Positions 46,426-59,169 of a stretch of 64,000 nucleotides of DNA are shown here, piece after piece (positions within the stretch are counted from its first letter, which is position 1; each line of letters begins with the position of its first letter). The notes below the pieces were generated by a model. It was not told the DNA's origin, ran no database searches, and was given only the letters and a program-made list of their open reading frames with translations. The translations under genes were made by a program, and so were the position numbers. Origin of the DNA: Trochalopteron elliotii (Eukaryota > Chordata > Aves > Passeriformes > Leiothrichidae); contig JANPWX010019821.1 in assembly GCA_024734555.1 (NCBI GenBank), positions 486,527 through 550,526 on the forward strand, in the 5' to 3' direction.

Positions 46426-49400
46426 TATTATTCTTGTCTAATCCATCTCTGGATGAAATCCATTTCTATTAGATATAATTCTTACAGCTTTCTTTGTTCC
46501 TTTTTCCACTTCTACTACATTATTTTTGAACCAGCATGACCCGCACTATACACAGCAAGCAGTGTTGCAGCAAGAGTTTGTGCAAATGCAGTAACTTTTG
46601 TGATAATGCTGTTCTGGAGCAGAGGTTCAGATGCATGGATAAGGATTGAGATTATTATTAACCTATGGCTCAGTCAGTCTAGGCTTCTGCCTGTAACACT
46701 TCCGTTCTACCCCTTCACAGATACTGGAGATCTCTCAGACTGATCTCTTCTCCTAACTGTACGGAGTATTGCAACTCCTTATACAAAAATATAACTTTAT
46801 TAAACTGAGGTTGGAAGTTATCTGATGTGTCTTTCTGCCAACCTTCACTGTTGGATCTAATATCCAATAATGGGACAGGGCAACTGAGAGTCATTCCATG
46901 AGTTTTTTATTCCATTTTCAGTCTCAGTGAAGATGGAGACATTAAAGACGGTAAAACTCACTGTGACAACAGAAACCAAAATTCTGTTTGTTACAAGGCG
47001 TTTTTAAAATTTTTTAGCCAATAGGCTAATGCTAAAAGTTTACAAGCATCTACTTAAGCTAATCAATAAACACTACACATACACCTTACAGCATGCAATA
47101 GTTGCTTGGTTTATATTTTTTGCAGCTCAGAAAGTTTCTATGCTCCAAATATTTCAAGGCCTAAAATTCAACTACATTTCAAACCCCTATCTATGTAAGC
47201 TTATTACAACACTGTGAGAATCCTCTGCTTTTTCAGTTCCAACAATTCCCCCTCTCGGGGGGGAATCCCACTCTCATGTGAGACTAGGTACACATTTTTA
47301 GAAACATGTATTGATTAGCTGCTCTTGCTAAAGCAGAGATCAGCTGCACCCAAGATTTGCTGAGCCTTTCCAAAGATATCTCTGATGAGGAACTGGTGTA
47401 CATTTTGTCTATAGCTCCCACTAAAAACAGAAGCACTACTTCATGATAAAGAAATTAATTACCAAGAGACCAGAGGCTACAATTTCCTTTCCTAGTAAAT
47501 ACTGGTACAAGGCTGAACTACTTAGATTGCAAGATTAAACAAATATTCTGCCAAGGTAAATTGTAAGTTGCATACATTGGTATACAATTGGGTCTTCCCA
47601 CCCTTACTAGTGAAATAAATGAAATAAAATCTGACAAAAAAAACCCTATATCTGTGTAGAATTTTCATCATATTTAAGCTTGAAAGCAAAATGAGAATTG
47701 TATCTGTGACAATCCTTTAGGGGGAAATTTACAGGCAGGCCAACAAATCCATAGTGTCCAGTATCATCTTTCTATCAAAGCATCAAACCAGGCCCTGTGC
47801 TCTGGGAAAGTCAGAAAATCCGAGTGTACTCAAAGCTACCGTTGAGTATCAGCTGCATAGAGGGAGTGTACTCACAGAGTAGTTTCACTAATTTGAAAGC
47901 TCTGTTTTCAGACTGCCAGACATACAAGCACAGAGTTGAAACCACTGCACTGCTCTGCTGCTCCCAGACAGCCCTGCAGCACACCTACATGACAAAGCAT
48001 CTTAATGCTTACGGGTGATTACGATTTCAAACATCTCCATAGTGACAGGTAACACTTCACAGTTGCTTCAGGGTCCCACAAAGCCTTTTCCTTACACTTC
48101 CAACCTACCCCATGGGTAGCTCCAAAGTATTTCGGTCTAACTACCAACTCATGCTTTCACATTCAAAAACAAAATCACAAACATGTGCTCAGATTGATTG
48201 ACTGGGAATGAAAAATAAAAAGAAATAAGTATTTTCAAGTTTAAATCATTGCTCAGGTGCCCTTCTAAAGGGACTTAAAGACTATATTTTACCACACTAA
48301 CATTGTCTTTCTCTTGAATCTCCCCCTGCATTCAAGAACAACGGCCTCTTTCAACAAGAAATTCATTCTAAAGAAGATGCTGAACAGCAGCCTCACTTTA
48401 TGATTCTATTTTATCTCATCCAAAAACCACAAAGAAGCTGCTCAGTAAACCCAGGGTATCTGGCATAGAATTAGCCATTCTGCATTTCCACAAGTGTGAG
48501 AGTGTGACAATTGGCCTCATAATTTACCTAGTATCTAGTATATGAAAGGTACCAGGAATAGTTCCTTGAGTAGGAGAATTGGTAACAGCTAGTCCAGGCG
48601 TGGTTCTTTTTTGAAAGTGTTAAAAATGCAAGCTCCAAAAATGGTTTCTGGGTTCTTACAATGTATCTCTCTTTACACTCTTGAGATTTCCTGGGTTGGG
48701 CTTGGCCTTCAGTGTTTTCCTCAGTAAGAAAAATAACAGGGTCCTATCCACCAATGTGGCAGCTTATCTTCATGAAGCCATACTAAACTTAAGTACATTG
48801 TCACTGTTACTTTCCCACAGACTCAAAGACATAAAAAAGGATACAATGTTCTGTTCCAATACAAACCTTCTGTTAAGAGTGTCTTCCAGGGCTTGGGGTT
48901 TTTTTGTCTGGAGTAGAATATGGAAAACTATAGAAAATTTTTAAAAGTTTAAGTATGCCCAAAACATACACACATGTGTATTTATGTGGGACGAAAGGAT
49001 TATTATAAAAGTGGAGTTGGGTAGAGGAGGAACTATCTATTATTGCTTACTTGAAAAATAACCTATAAAAGCACCAGCTGTTTTCCCATACTTTAAAATT
49101 GTTTTCTGACATGAGACAATTAGTTCAATTTTCTACCTTTTTTGCACAGCCAGAAATTCTGAATCTTCTAAACATAAATCTTGAAACATTTCAAGCATTT
49201 GAAATATTGGAACAAGTAATTTTTTAAATTCTCAAACTCAGTTAAACATTTCAACACTCCTAAGTCAAAATGCTACATTTTGCATACTCCACATTTGGAA
49301 GACATTTTGGATTAATTAAAGCTGGTATTTTTGCCTGCTTGAGTTCCCTCATTGCAAAACAAAAGGACTGCAAATTAGCTTCAGAGCAACTATGGAACCT

Positions 49401-50089
49401 TTGCACAAAAAAATTAGATTTTAATAAAATGGAGGAAAGTATCACTGCTAGACTAAATGCCAGCAGGAGTAAATCTGCATAATATTTCATACATATGTGT
49501 GTATGTGTGTACACTATATAATAATATACTATTATTTCATATAGTTTAACTATTCAAAAAATCAATTAAGAATAATTCATCAAAAGCCAGAATTAAATGC
49601 ACGATTTTGGCAGTTTCTTTTGGAACCATTGATATAGCCCTTTCTGTGCAAACACAGAGACTGTACAGTCAAATATAAAATTCTACAACATATAAAATAT
49701 TATGAACAGACACATTTAACATTTCTAAGAAATTCAACAAAGCAACATCCATTGTGTGCTATATACATCAGAATGAATAATAACTTTCTTAAAATAAAGC
49801 TCTGCTTTCTTGTTTCAGTTCCTATTACATGTTGTTTGAAAGAACAGTCAGAAGATGATGCCTAGTCGCTATCTTTGCCAATATTTAATATAAATTCTTT
49901 CCACAAAATTATAGAGAATTCTCGTAAAATTAATTACCAGCCTGAAAAAATATTTTTCCCCATTGTCTCCATTAGGACTGTCTCAGAGAGTGCAGCTCTC
50001 ACTTCCTTCAAGAACCACCTCCCTGCTAAACTTTCTTTTTCTTTCTATTTTACACTCTGATGCATGTATAGCCTATCATCCTAGCCTTT

Positions 50090-50770
50090 GTTTCCTGTAC
50101 GAAAATGTTGCATCAGCCCTCTTGTTAGAAGGTAAAAATGAGCTGAGACACAGACTTCTTGTTTATCACATCATGAAATGGGTCCTGGTTTATTCCTCTT
50201 TACAGCTCAGCTACCCTGGCTCCAACTATTCACTGACTCTGGCTGCAAGTTCCTACTGTAGGTTTCCCTTGCAGCCTCTGACTGCTGGTTATTTCCTGCT
50301 AAACTGTGACTGTATGTATTAGTTTGGAGGCTCTGAATGCAGGCTTTTAGGCAGCTAGACTATGGCTGCAGGTTCCAACAACAGGCTCTGACTGCACTCA
50401 GACTGACCCTCACAGCGGGGATTCTCTCTGCTCAGAATCCTTCTTCTATCCTTCTTCTTCACGATTCTTACATTCATGATCCTCCATGATGATCCCTTCC
50501 CCAGCTAATCCACTCCTTTATCACACTTTAGATATAGATCACTAGATATAGATATAGATAGATATAGATATAGATATAGATATAGATATAGATATAGATA
50601 TAGATATAGATATAGATATAGATATAGATATAGATATAGATATAGATATAGATATATTGGATATAGCTGTGACCTGTCAGGGGAGAGGCTGTATTGGGTA
50701 ATTAACACAGCTGTTACTTATCAGGGATGAGATCACCTCTATTCCTATTCTCCTACATTACAAGGGTGTG
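50090..50770. repeat. Possible old LTR or repeat-derived region
   Basis: Around 50200-50400 a motif like CTCTGACTGC..GCAGGTTCC recurs several times in degenerate form. On the minus strand the segment after the hexamer array reads like part of an LTR promoter region (CCTCTCCCCTGACAGGTCAC). I cannot place termini or a family, so this is only a suspicion. Confidence 0.3.
50531..50656. repeat. GATATA hexamer microsatellite
   Basis: About twenty units of GATATA, with a few GATA interruptions in the first 40 bases and a nearly perfect array after them. Because the unit is six bases long, every frame without a stop stays open, which explains the YLYLYL translation on the minus strand; it is not a gene. 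Confidence 0.97.
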
Positions 50771-51599
50771 CCCTTCATAAAATCAACTCATAAACAAGTT
50801 CTCCATTCTCTTTACATTTCTAATACTCCTTCTTTCCTTTTTCCTTCTTCAGTTAATTTGATCTTTCTCGAATACAGATATCTAGATCAGAGCAGCTGAG
50901 GTCTCATTAGAGTCTAATGATATTAATACCTTCTTACAAATACAAGAGGCAAACAAAGTGTTGTCTTTTACCATAGCCACGTCAGCACTAAAACAAGACC
51001 AGTCGATACACATTTTATTAATTTTCCCACATCAGTTTATTTGCCTCCGGGGCACTGAAGTACATTGTCACACACATTATTAACTGGTACAGCACGAACT
51101 ATCATTTTCCTTCAAAGTAATTGTGCTTGGTCAAACCATAAGGTTTAGATTCAGAAAGAGGCTGTGGCTGAAATACACCTGCTAATCTTCATTGGGCTAC
51201 TGTTTGTGTTTTGTGACACATCTCACCAATCCCTAACAATGTACTGCAGAAAATGTGTCTCCCTTTTTCCTTGGTGGGACTTGGCAGAATTCCATTGAAT
51301 CTTGGAAATTTCTTCTACCAAACTATTCCACTGAGCTTTGAAAATTTCTTCTACAGAACTATAAGTAATCTTATCTGTACAGTGGCTACAATCATATGAC
51401 ATTTCTCCTGTGACCCCACCACATCTTATACTTGCTATAGCTTATCTCTTTAACCACATACCTAGACAAATACTGATGGTTTTTGTTAGATGAATTCCAG
51501 GCATCTAAACTCGCAACTGCTAAAATAAAAAACAGTGAGGAAAACTGTCACATACCTCATAAATTCAAAGCCGTAATTTCCTTAGTTTTTTACTGAGCT

Positions 51600-51720
51600 A
51601 TCCTGGTTTTGGCCAGGACAGAGTTAACTTTTTTCAGTAACCATGAGGCAGCAAAGCCTGGAGCTTTGTGGGCATATCTGGGTTATTACATATTCACCTC
51701 ATTGCTGGGGTGTAGAAGTA
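51600..51720 (+). mobile_element. LTR 5' end fragment
   Basis: TCCTGGTTTTGGCCAGGACA followed by GAGTTAACTTTTTTCAGTAA resembles the start of avian ERV LTRs and is related in pattern to the start of the copy at 35285. Similarity fades after about 51720, and there is no TATA box or 3' end. Confidence 0.55.
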
Positions 51721-53667
51721 AGGAATTCTTGGACTTCCAGGGAGATGTTCATGACAATATAAGATATTTAATACAAAAATACCTTATTTTGATAAATTGC
51801 AATGTAAGAGAAAAAATGTATGTTGCTTTCCACTCATCAACAAAGCATTTAAGTCTGTACAAAGAAGAGTCCCTTGTAAATCATATCCTAATTCATGACA
51901 GAATTTAAAATAAAGAAACAATACCCAATTAGAGAAGTTATCGATAGGCTTGAAAACGAGAGCAATTGCAAATCAGTTCTTAAAATGCCCTTATGAAAAA
52001 TACAAGTTTGGCAAGCGCGTTTAACAAAATCCAGCTGAAGAGTGGACCAGTTGATAGAAGCCATCATACTACAGGTGGTGGCAACAACATCCTCTAGTTA
52101 AGGGATACAAAGGGAAATTAAAACAAAAGACCTTTTAGGTAGGAACATAATTTTTTTTCTCAAATTGTCTTGTGCTGCTAAGCAAGAGAAAATTTTAACT
52201 TCTGCATAATCTCCCATAAACTTAGCACTAAATTAGCTATACTACGAGATGTAAAACAACAACTGTATGGCCAAGATGGATGAGTGCAGCGAATTTGGCT
52301 AACAGTATAGCTAACAGCTCTTTGAAACATGGGAACTACATTTGGTATGATATAATGGGCATCACAATGGGTTTGGGCTTTTGGAGTTCTTTCTGAAGCA
52401 TCACTATTTTAAAGTATTCTGACAAAAAAAAAAGGGTTTTACTTAAAAGACCCTCTTTATTTCCATTAAGTAAAATAACACTTCTGTAGCTTTTTTGAGT
52501 GACTGTCAGAGAAATGCCCAACAGAAGCAAATATTTATTAAGTCTTACTTAATTGTAGCCCAATCCAGTGCTCCACCTAATTTTCCTCTCAATTCCAAAC
52601 AGGTGAATATCTCTATAATTTTTATGGTTGTGAAAAATTAAGAACACAGGTCAGACTAACTGCTAATTATTTTTACTTTAAAAGGGGATGCAATGGAAAT
52701 TATTTGGTGGAGCTTTACAAAGCTTTTTTAATTTTATAAGCTTGAGCTGATGGTAATACCCCAATTGCCGTGATTTTTGACAAAACTAATTAAGGTGTAG
52801 CAAGAGATCCAGCCAAATTATTTTTTTTCTCTTCAATCACAGCAGCTTCAAACTGGTAATTGTTTCCAGAGATTAATGCCATTATACATACCCAAGATAT
52901 TTAAAGTCACATATCTAAGTCTTAATATTGAGACCAGCAGGACAATATGGTGAAGAAGCAGTTCTGAATTTCAGTGTCTGAGGACTTCTGCTTCCTGTGT
53001 TTATCATTTGCTCCTACTCTCATACAGTAAAAGTCATCTGAAGCCACGCAGGGGGTAGCAGTAGTAAATCACCCATAAAATACAGCCTGCAGAACCACCC
53101 AACACCTAGGAAAGATGACTAATTACTCTACACAAAAATGTCTACAGCATAGGCCTGAGAATTTTATTGCATAAATGCAAAGATGCTTATAGGGAGGACC
53201 AACCTGCAGAACCCCACAAGCCTTGAAATATCACATCTGTTTTCTGTATTACAGATTTTAAGTCCATGCAGCCTGTGATGGGTGTAACAGAATGACTGTT
53301 TTTACCTAATAAACATAATGGGATTTCTTGTTACATATCCCAAAGTCATACACTAAGAGAAAACTAAAAATCCCAAATTCTAGTACACTCTCAGAACCTG
53401 GAGCTGCACTGTCCTGACTCTGAGTCATGCCTATAGATTCTTTTCTAGTTTAAGTGCCCAGAACTACACAAATCAGAATATATCATAATATCAGAATATA
53501 TCGTATTATATCATAATAATAATAATGCATGAACTGAGGGGAAAATTAATTTAATAATGCCACTTTTGGAACCTCTACGGATTATAGCCCAAGTACAAAT
53601 ACTCAGAGATACATAACTTTGCATGAGAACTTACATGTTTATTAAAAGAAAAAATCAATTAACTTTA

Positions 53668-53910
<243 letters not shown>

Positions 53911-56042
53911 TTATTCAGATGAGGACAAGGATTTAACCATTTATCTTGTCTAAAAGATTCAAGACATAATGATCAATACACTCCCTACATATTCACAGAT
54001 TGGTTAAGAAAATATCATTACTACTCCTACCTCAGGAAAACTCATACTGCTATAATGGCTACGAATTTATAAGACTTAATATATTAATAGCAATCATATT
54101 TCCATGGATTCAATAATGGCATAACAGATATTAATTTACACATAAAATTTCAAAACAGTCTGTGTTTTTTTAATCCCCCAAATTTGAAAACAGATCTGAA
54201 TGTGAATATTCTACTGGACCTTTACACACTGGCCACAGCAAGAGATATCTGATCCTTAATTCTCTCAATTAAGTCAGAGCTACAGCAGAAAGAACAAACA
54301 CTCAAATGACTGAAAGAGAGGTTTTCATCTTTGTATTGTCACTTGATAACTATGGTCTTCTCAAATCTTACAGTTACACATTATGTTTAGGTAACAATCT
54401 CATTCTTTCTTTCTCTTTTTCTCAATCTCAAGAATATGTGTCTACTCTTCTTTATTGGATGCCTAATATGGAGATCCTACATGAGTTTTCACATTTCTTC
54501 TGATCCAGCTAATGTGAAGTTTCATCTTGGGTTTTTTTCTGAAATGTGATTTGTGTCAATATTAGCATGGGGCTAAAGCTATTTTCCTAAAACAGTTCAC
54601 TGCAAGCAGATAGAGGTGCTTCACTACACAATGGCGTCAGGTCTCTGCATTTTTCTCCCTCTGTGTGTCCGCCCTAGTCCTGCACTGAGATATCTCTGCT
54701 GTGGACCAGGTAGTGAGTCTCTACCCTTTGCTGACATGAAATAATTTGAATTTAGCTCTTTAATGTCTACTGAAAAGAAACTACACAGGACATGAAATAA
54801 TTTTATATAAAAATAATACCTAATTGTTTTTCTCCAAACTGCTCCCTGAAAACTTTAATGTTATGCCTTGTTCAAACTTTTTTTAAGAAGTTAAGAGGCA
54901 ATTTAAGCCATAAAAAGCATGGCAAGCAAAATTGAATTGAATATAACTCATGGTAGTTTACAAGCCTGGATATTGCTATTGTTTTCATTTTGCACAGAAG
55001 CAGCTGAGCCAAAACCAGTACCATGGCCTGTCAGAGATCATATTCTAAAGGACAGAGGAAGCAATGGCCCAGGCACCACCACTGTCTGGTGAGACCTACT
55101 GCTTCCCACAGGAAAAATGAGACCTGCTTCAAGACTAGAGAGTTAGAAAATAATACAATCCGTAAACTAAATTCTTGTTCTCTAATCTTTGAAATTAATA
55201 AGCAATTCTCATGTAACTTCAGTTGCCTGTGTTTTGGTTTCCATCACTCAACCAAGAGATGACTAAATAAAAAGCACCCTCAGTTAAGGCCATGACAGTG
55301 AGATGTGTTGCCCTTCCATATGCTGAGGCTCCTGAGGATGTAACCATGCCTGCCATAGGGACCTCCTCTCCTCTCAAATTCACTTCCAGCCACAATGGAA
55401 TTGCTCATTTCTCTATAGATTTCCTCCTAGATGTGCATGCCTCTGTTTCAAATGCTACCTGTGTAAGCCACCTGCTTCCCTTACTCCTATCTGTCTCCAC
55501 CTTCTATCTCCTGTAAATTTAAATCCTGTATTCTTCCACAGACTCCTACTTGCCTGGAGATATCTCTGACTTGTCTGCACATGGTGCTTCCATAATTTGT
55601 TTTCCTATTTTTAAACAGCCATCGTCAAAGGATGTTAACACAATTTGTGTCTTCAGTTTGTGCTCACGCAGCCTCATGCTTAGCACCATGCATTGTTACC
55701 TTTTTCCATGAAACGTACATGCAACAGTTTTCCTTCGTAATTGTTTCCTTCCAGCCTCAAGACATTTAAAAATCAACTTGTTTACTGTTAAGAATGGTTA
55801 ACACATTCACTGACTTTTTTTGTGCTGTACCAAGTTACAAGTATGGGCGTCCTGGAGACAACATAGAGAGCACTTTCCTCAAAAGGAAAAGTCCTATCAA
55901 AGACTGAAAAATACAAAAGGAAAACTGTCACTCTCCCTGTGGCTGACAAAAAAAAAGGTCTACCCTTACGCAGTCATATTTCAATTAACTGTTTTCTAAC
56001 GTAAAATCTTGTAAGTGTCTGGAAAGTTTTGTGACTGTGAGA

Positions 56043-56068
56043 TTTGTCGATATCGAAATATTGACAAA
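56043..56068. repeat. Imperfect inverted repeat, 11-bp arms
   Basis: The left arm TTTGTCGATAT and right arm ATATTGACAAA pair at 10 of 11 positions around a CGAA spacer. The left half includes TCGATATCGA, itself a perfect 10-bp palindrome. Confidence 0.8.
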
Positions 56069-59000
56069 ATTGGATTATGACATTTCATTACAAAGGCAGC
56101 AGGAAAAATTATAAGCACAGATGTGACATTTAAGTTGCATACAGTTTCAAATGAATCTACAGCAAATTAAATAGGACTGGGAAATAACAGCTATTAGATG
56201 ACTCAGGTACAATCAAACATGAAAATAGATTTTACCAGCAGCAGTGTACAAATGAAATCCATTTTTTAAAACACTGGAAATGAGGAAACCAGACTATCCA
56301 TATTTTTATGTGACAATATTAGAGGGTGTTACTGGAAGAACAATCAGTAATACAATCTCCTACAACAAACTACTACAGGTTCACACTCTAATCTAGGAAT
56401 TTTAGAAGCCCCTTGATTCAGTCACCTAAATTCAGTCACAAATTTCTGAGTTCCTGAAGAAACTGATGAAAGGGTACAGCACACATAATGTTTATAAATC
56501 CAGTAACAAGGTTCTGTTTCTAAGACGAACTGATGCCCTAGTTTTCTTCCTTGGGAAATAGATGATGGAAACAAACCAAACAAAAAAGAGCAAAAAGCCT
56601 CCAAGCTAGATTCATGCTCTACCAATCTTTAGCCTTCCATCAAAAAATAGAACGGACTAGTTAATAGCTTCACCCTTGGTTAGTGTACCCCCCTTCAGTC
56701 CATTACATTTAAAAAAATATTCAAGATGCACAAAAGTGGGAAAATTCAGCACATGCATAATGTAGTGAGAGTCCTCCTATGAAAGCCTACTAGACACCTG
56801 AAATTTTTGAAAAAACACAGATCTTAACTGATACACAGAGGAAAGTACTTCATGTGGTACACAGCACATCAAGTCCTAATTCATAATAGAATGTATGACA
56901 AGAAGGATGGGCAATGGTGGTTAATTTTATTTTCTGGAAACAGCATACATAAACATTTTCTACATTTCTCTAACAATGCTTCAAATTCTTCTGAGCTTTA
57001 GAAGCTAACAATCTTTTTCTGTTCATTACATATTACTACATATTACCATGCCACAAAAGAATATATTAAAACCAAATTTTATTTTGATTTATGAAATAAT
57101 CTGAATAACATAAATTAAGAACAGCTAGTCATCCACAAAAGAGCAGAGGAATGGATTTGGGTCAGAGAATAATGAATATAAAACATTGCCTGAAATTTCA
57201 GACAGTTGCCATACAGCTTTCCAATTAAGTGATCCTTAAAAAAAAAAAGAAAACAAACAAAACCCCAAACAAAAACAATCCTTAAACCCTTCTATCCAAA
57301 AAAAGGACTTTGCAGCAATTCAGAAAAATAATTTTATATTACATTTTAGAATGTTTGTCAGAACATGGAAAAATTACATAATAAAGAAAGCCATTTCAAA
57401 CACCACAGAAAAATTTCAACTAAACAGCAGTAATCTCAAAGTAAAAATCAAGTCATACATTTAAAATTTTCACAGGTCAAATATTTGAGAATTATAACAC
57501 AGTTCACTCAGAAACCATCAATTATTGTCCATTGAAGAAGATATATGCAGGCAGAAACAAGAGTCAGAAAAGTCTATAAGTGAGAGATATGAAATGTCCT
57601 GAATTGTAATCAGTACATTGTTTTCAACAAAAGAATAACATTAACTAAACCACTTTTTTTTAAGTCTATTAATTCAAATATATCTGTCTATCTCAAATGA
57701 GAAATATCTTCCTTCAGATTTTTGTAACTCATGCACTGGCTTTGAATAAATTCCTATAATGTAGATATTCTACACACTCGAAACAAAAATTTGGATGTTT
57801 CTATAAATAATTTAAAGAATGGCTTTCTGATTTATTTAGAAATAGGCACAGACAAGATTAGTATGTTTTTCCTAAGGAAGTATTTGAATATCTGACCTTA
57901 ATACCGCTAAAATCCCACAACAAACCCCAACACATATTCAACAGATATAATACCATGTAAATGTCAAAATCCCTGAACACACAAGGTCAGTCTGCAAATA
58001 ACTGTTAAACACTGCTTTTTAAGCTGGATCAAAAGTTTTCATTTCTATGGACAAAAATATGTATCAAATGAAATTTGCAGCTGTGGCAAAAGAATTAAGC
58101 AAAACAGGAGATGTTCTCTACTCCAACAGGATATGAAAACATGATCACACAGAGTCTTCCATTGATGGACTTACAGGACAACCTCATTTTGCTCCTCAGC
58201 TCCAGGAACTGAGTAATAAACTGGAGATGTTTCCTTTTCCCCACCAGACACTCTTATTACAGCTTCCATTTCTGCAACTCTGCAAATTTATGACTGAGTA
58301 ACCTAATTCCTTGGTAATTTCTCTGGTATACAGAAAATAATCCAAACAATAATCTTTGTTGCTCTTGGGCAGTTTAACACATTATTCCCATCTCATGCTT
58401 GCATTGGGGATTTCTTATTTTATTTCAGCTATCTTGATGCAACTTAAAAAGCAAGGCAGAGTGTAACTTGTTCTACCAATTTAACAATTCTCCAATGACA
58501 TAAAATGAGACCACAAAACCTTTGTGACTGCTTCACAAATCTGAAAGTGAGAGAAAAACTGCTTATAGCAGTTTAGGATCTTACATTCAGTGAAATGTTT
58601 TCCCTATTTGCATTTGCTTCACCGTGGAGTTCTGTGTCTATTTATCTGAATGTCGTCACAAGGAAGAGCAAGAATTACAAGCAGATTAAACACAATGTTT
58701 CTGCTCTGTTATTTAACCACTGAAGTCCTGTCAGCTGCGCTTATCTCTGTCAGGAAGCCTACATTACTAAGAAGTCTGCAGAGTCATAAACACAGAATTT
58801 ATTTGTACTGGGGATTTCAATCCTCATCCCATAAGTGTCTTTATTTGTGTGAACAGCTCCCAACAGTGACCCTGTGTGTAAAGCTGGTCACGTACTTAAG
58901 TGCTTACTTAAGTGCAAAGCCAGGCGCAAAAAGAACCAAACAAAAATAAAAACCAAACCAAACAAAAAACCATCAACACAATAAACAAAGCACAATGAAA

Positions 59001-59152
59001 CCAACATTTCTGCATAAATTAATGGAAAGGTAGGCTCTCAGGTAAGGCAAGCCTACCGTTTGTATTTGTGTGTTTGTTTTCTTTGGTGCACTACATATTT
59101 TGAAGTTCTATAGATGTAAAAGAATAAGAATTAAATACATGTCTTGAATCAT

Positions 59153-59169
59153 GATAGAATCATAGAATA
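59153..59169 (-). mobile_element. Possible CR1 octamer tail remnant
   Basis: GATAGAATCATAGAATA is the inverted CR1 tail (two octamer-like units), but no CR1 body can be recognised next to it. It may be a chance match or a nearly deleted copy. Confidence 0.3.

Noticed and set aside
50505..50708. 67-codon minus-strand frame with YLYLYL repeats
   Set aside because: It is a direct translation of the GATATA hexamer array.
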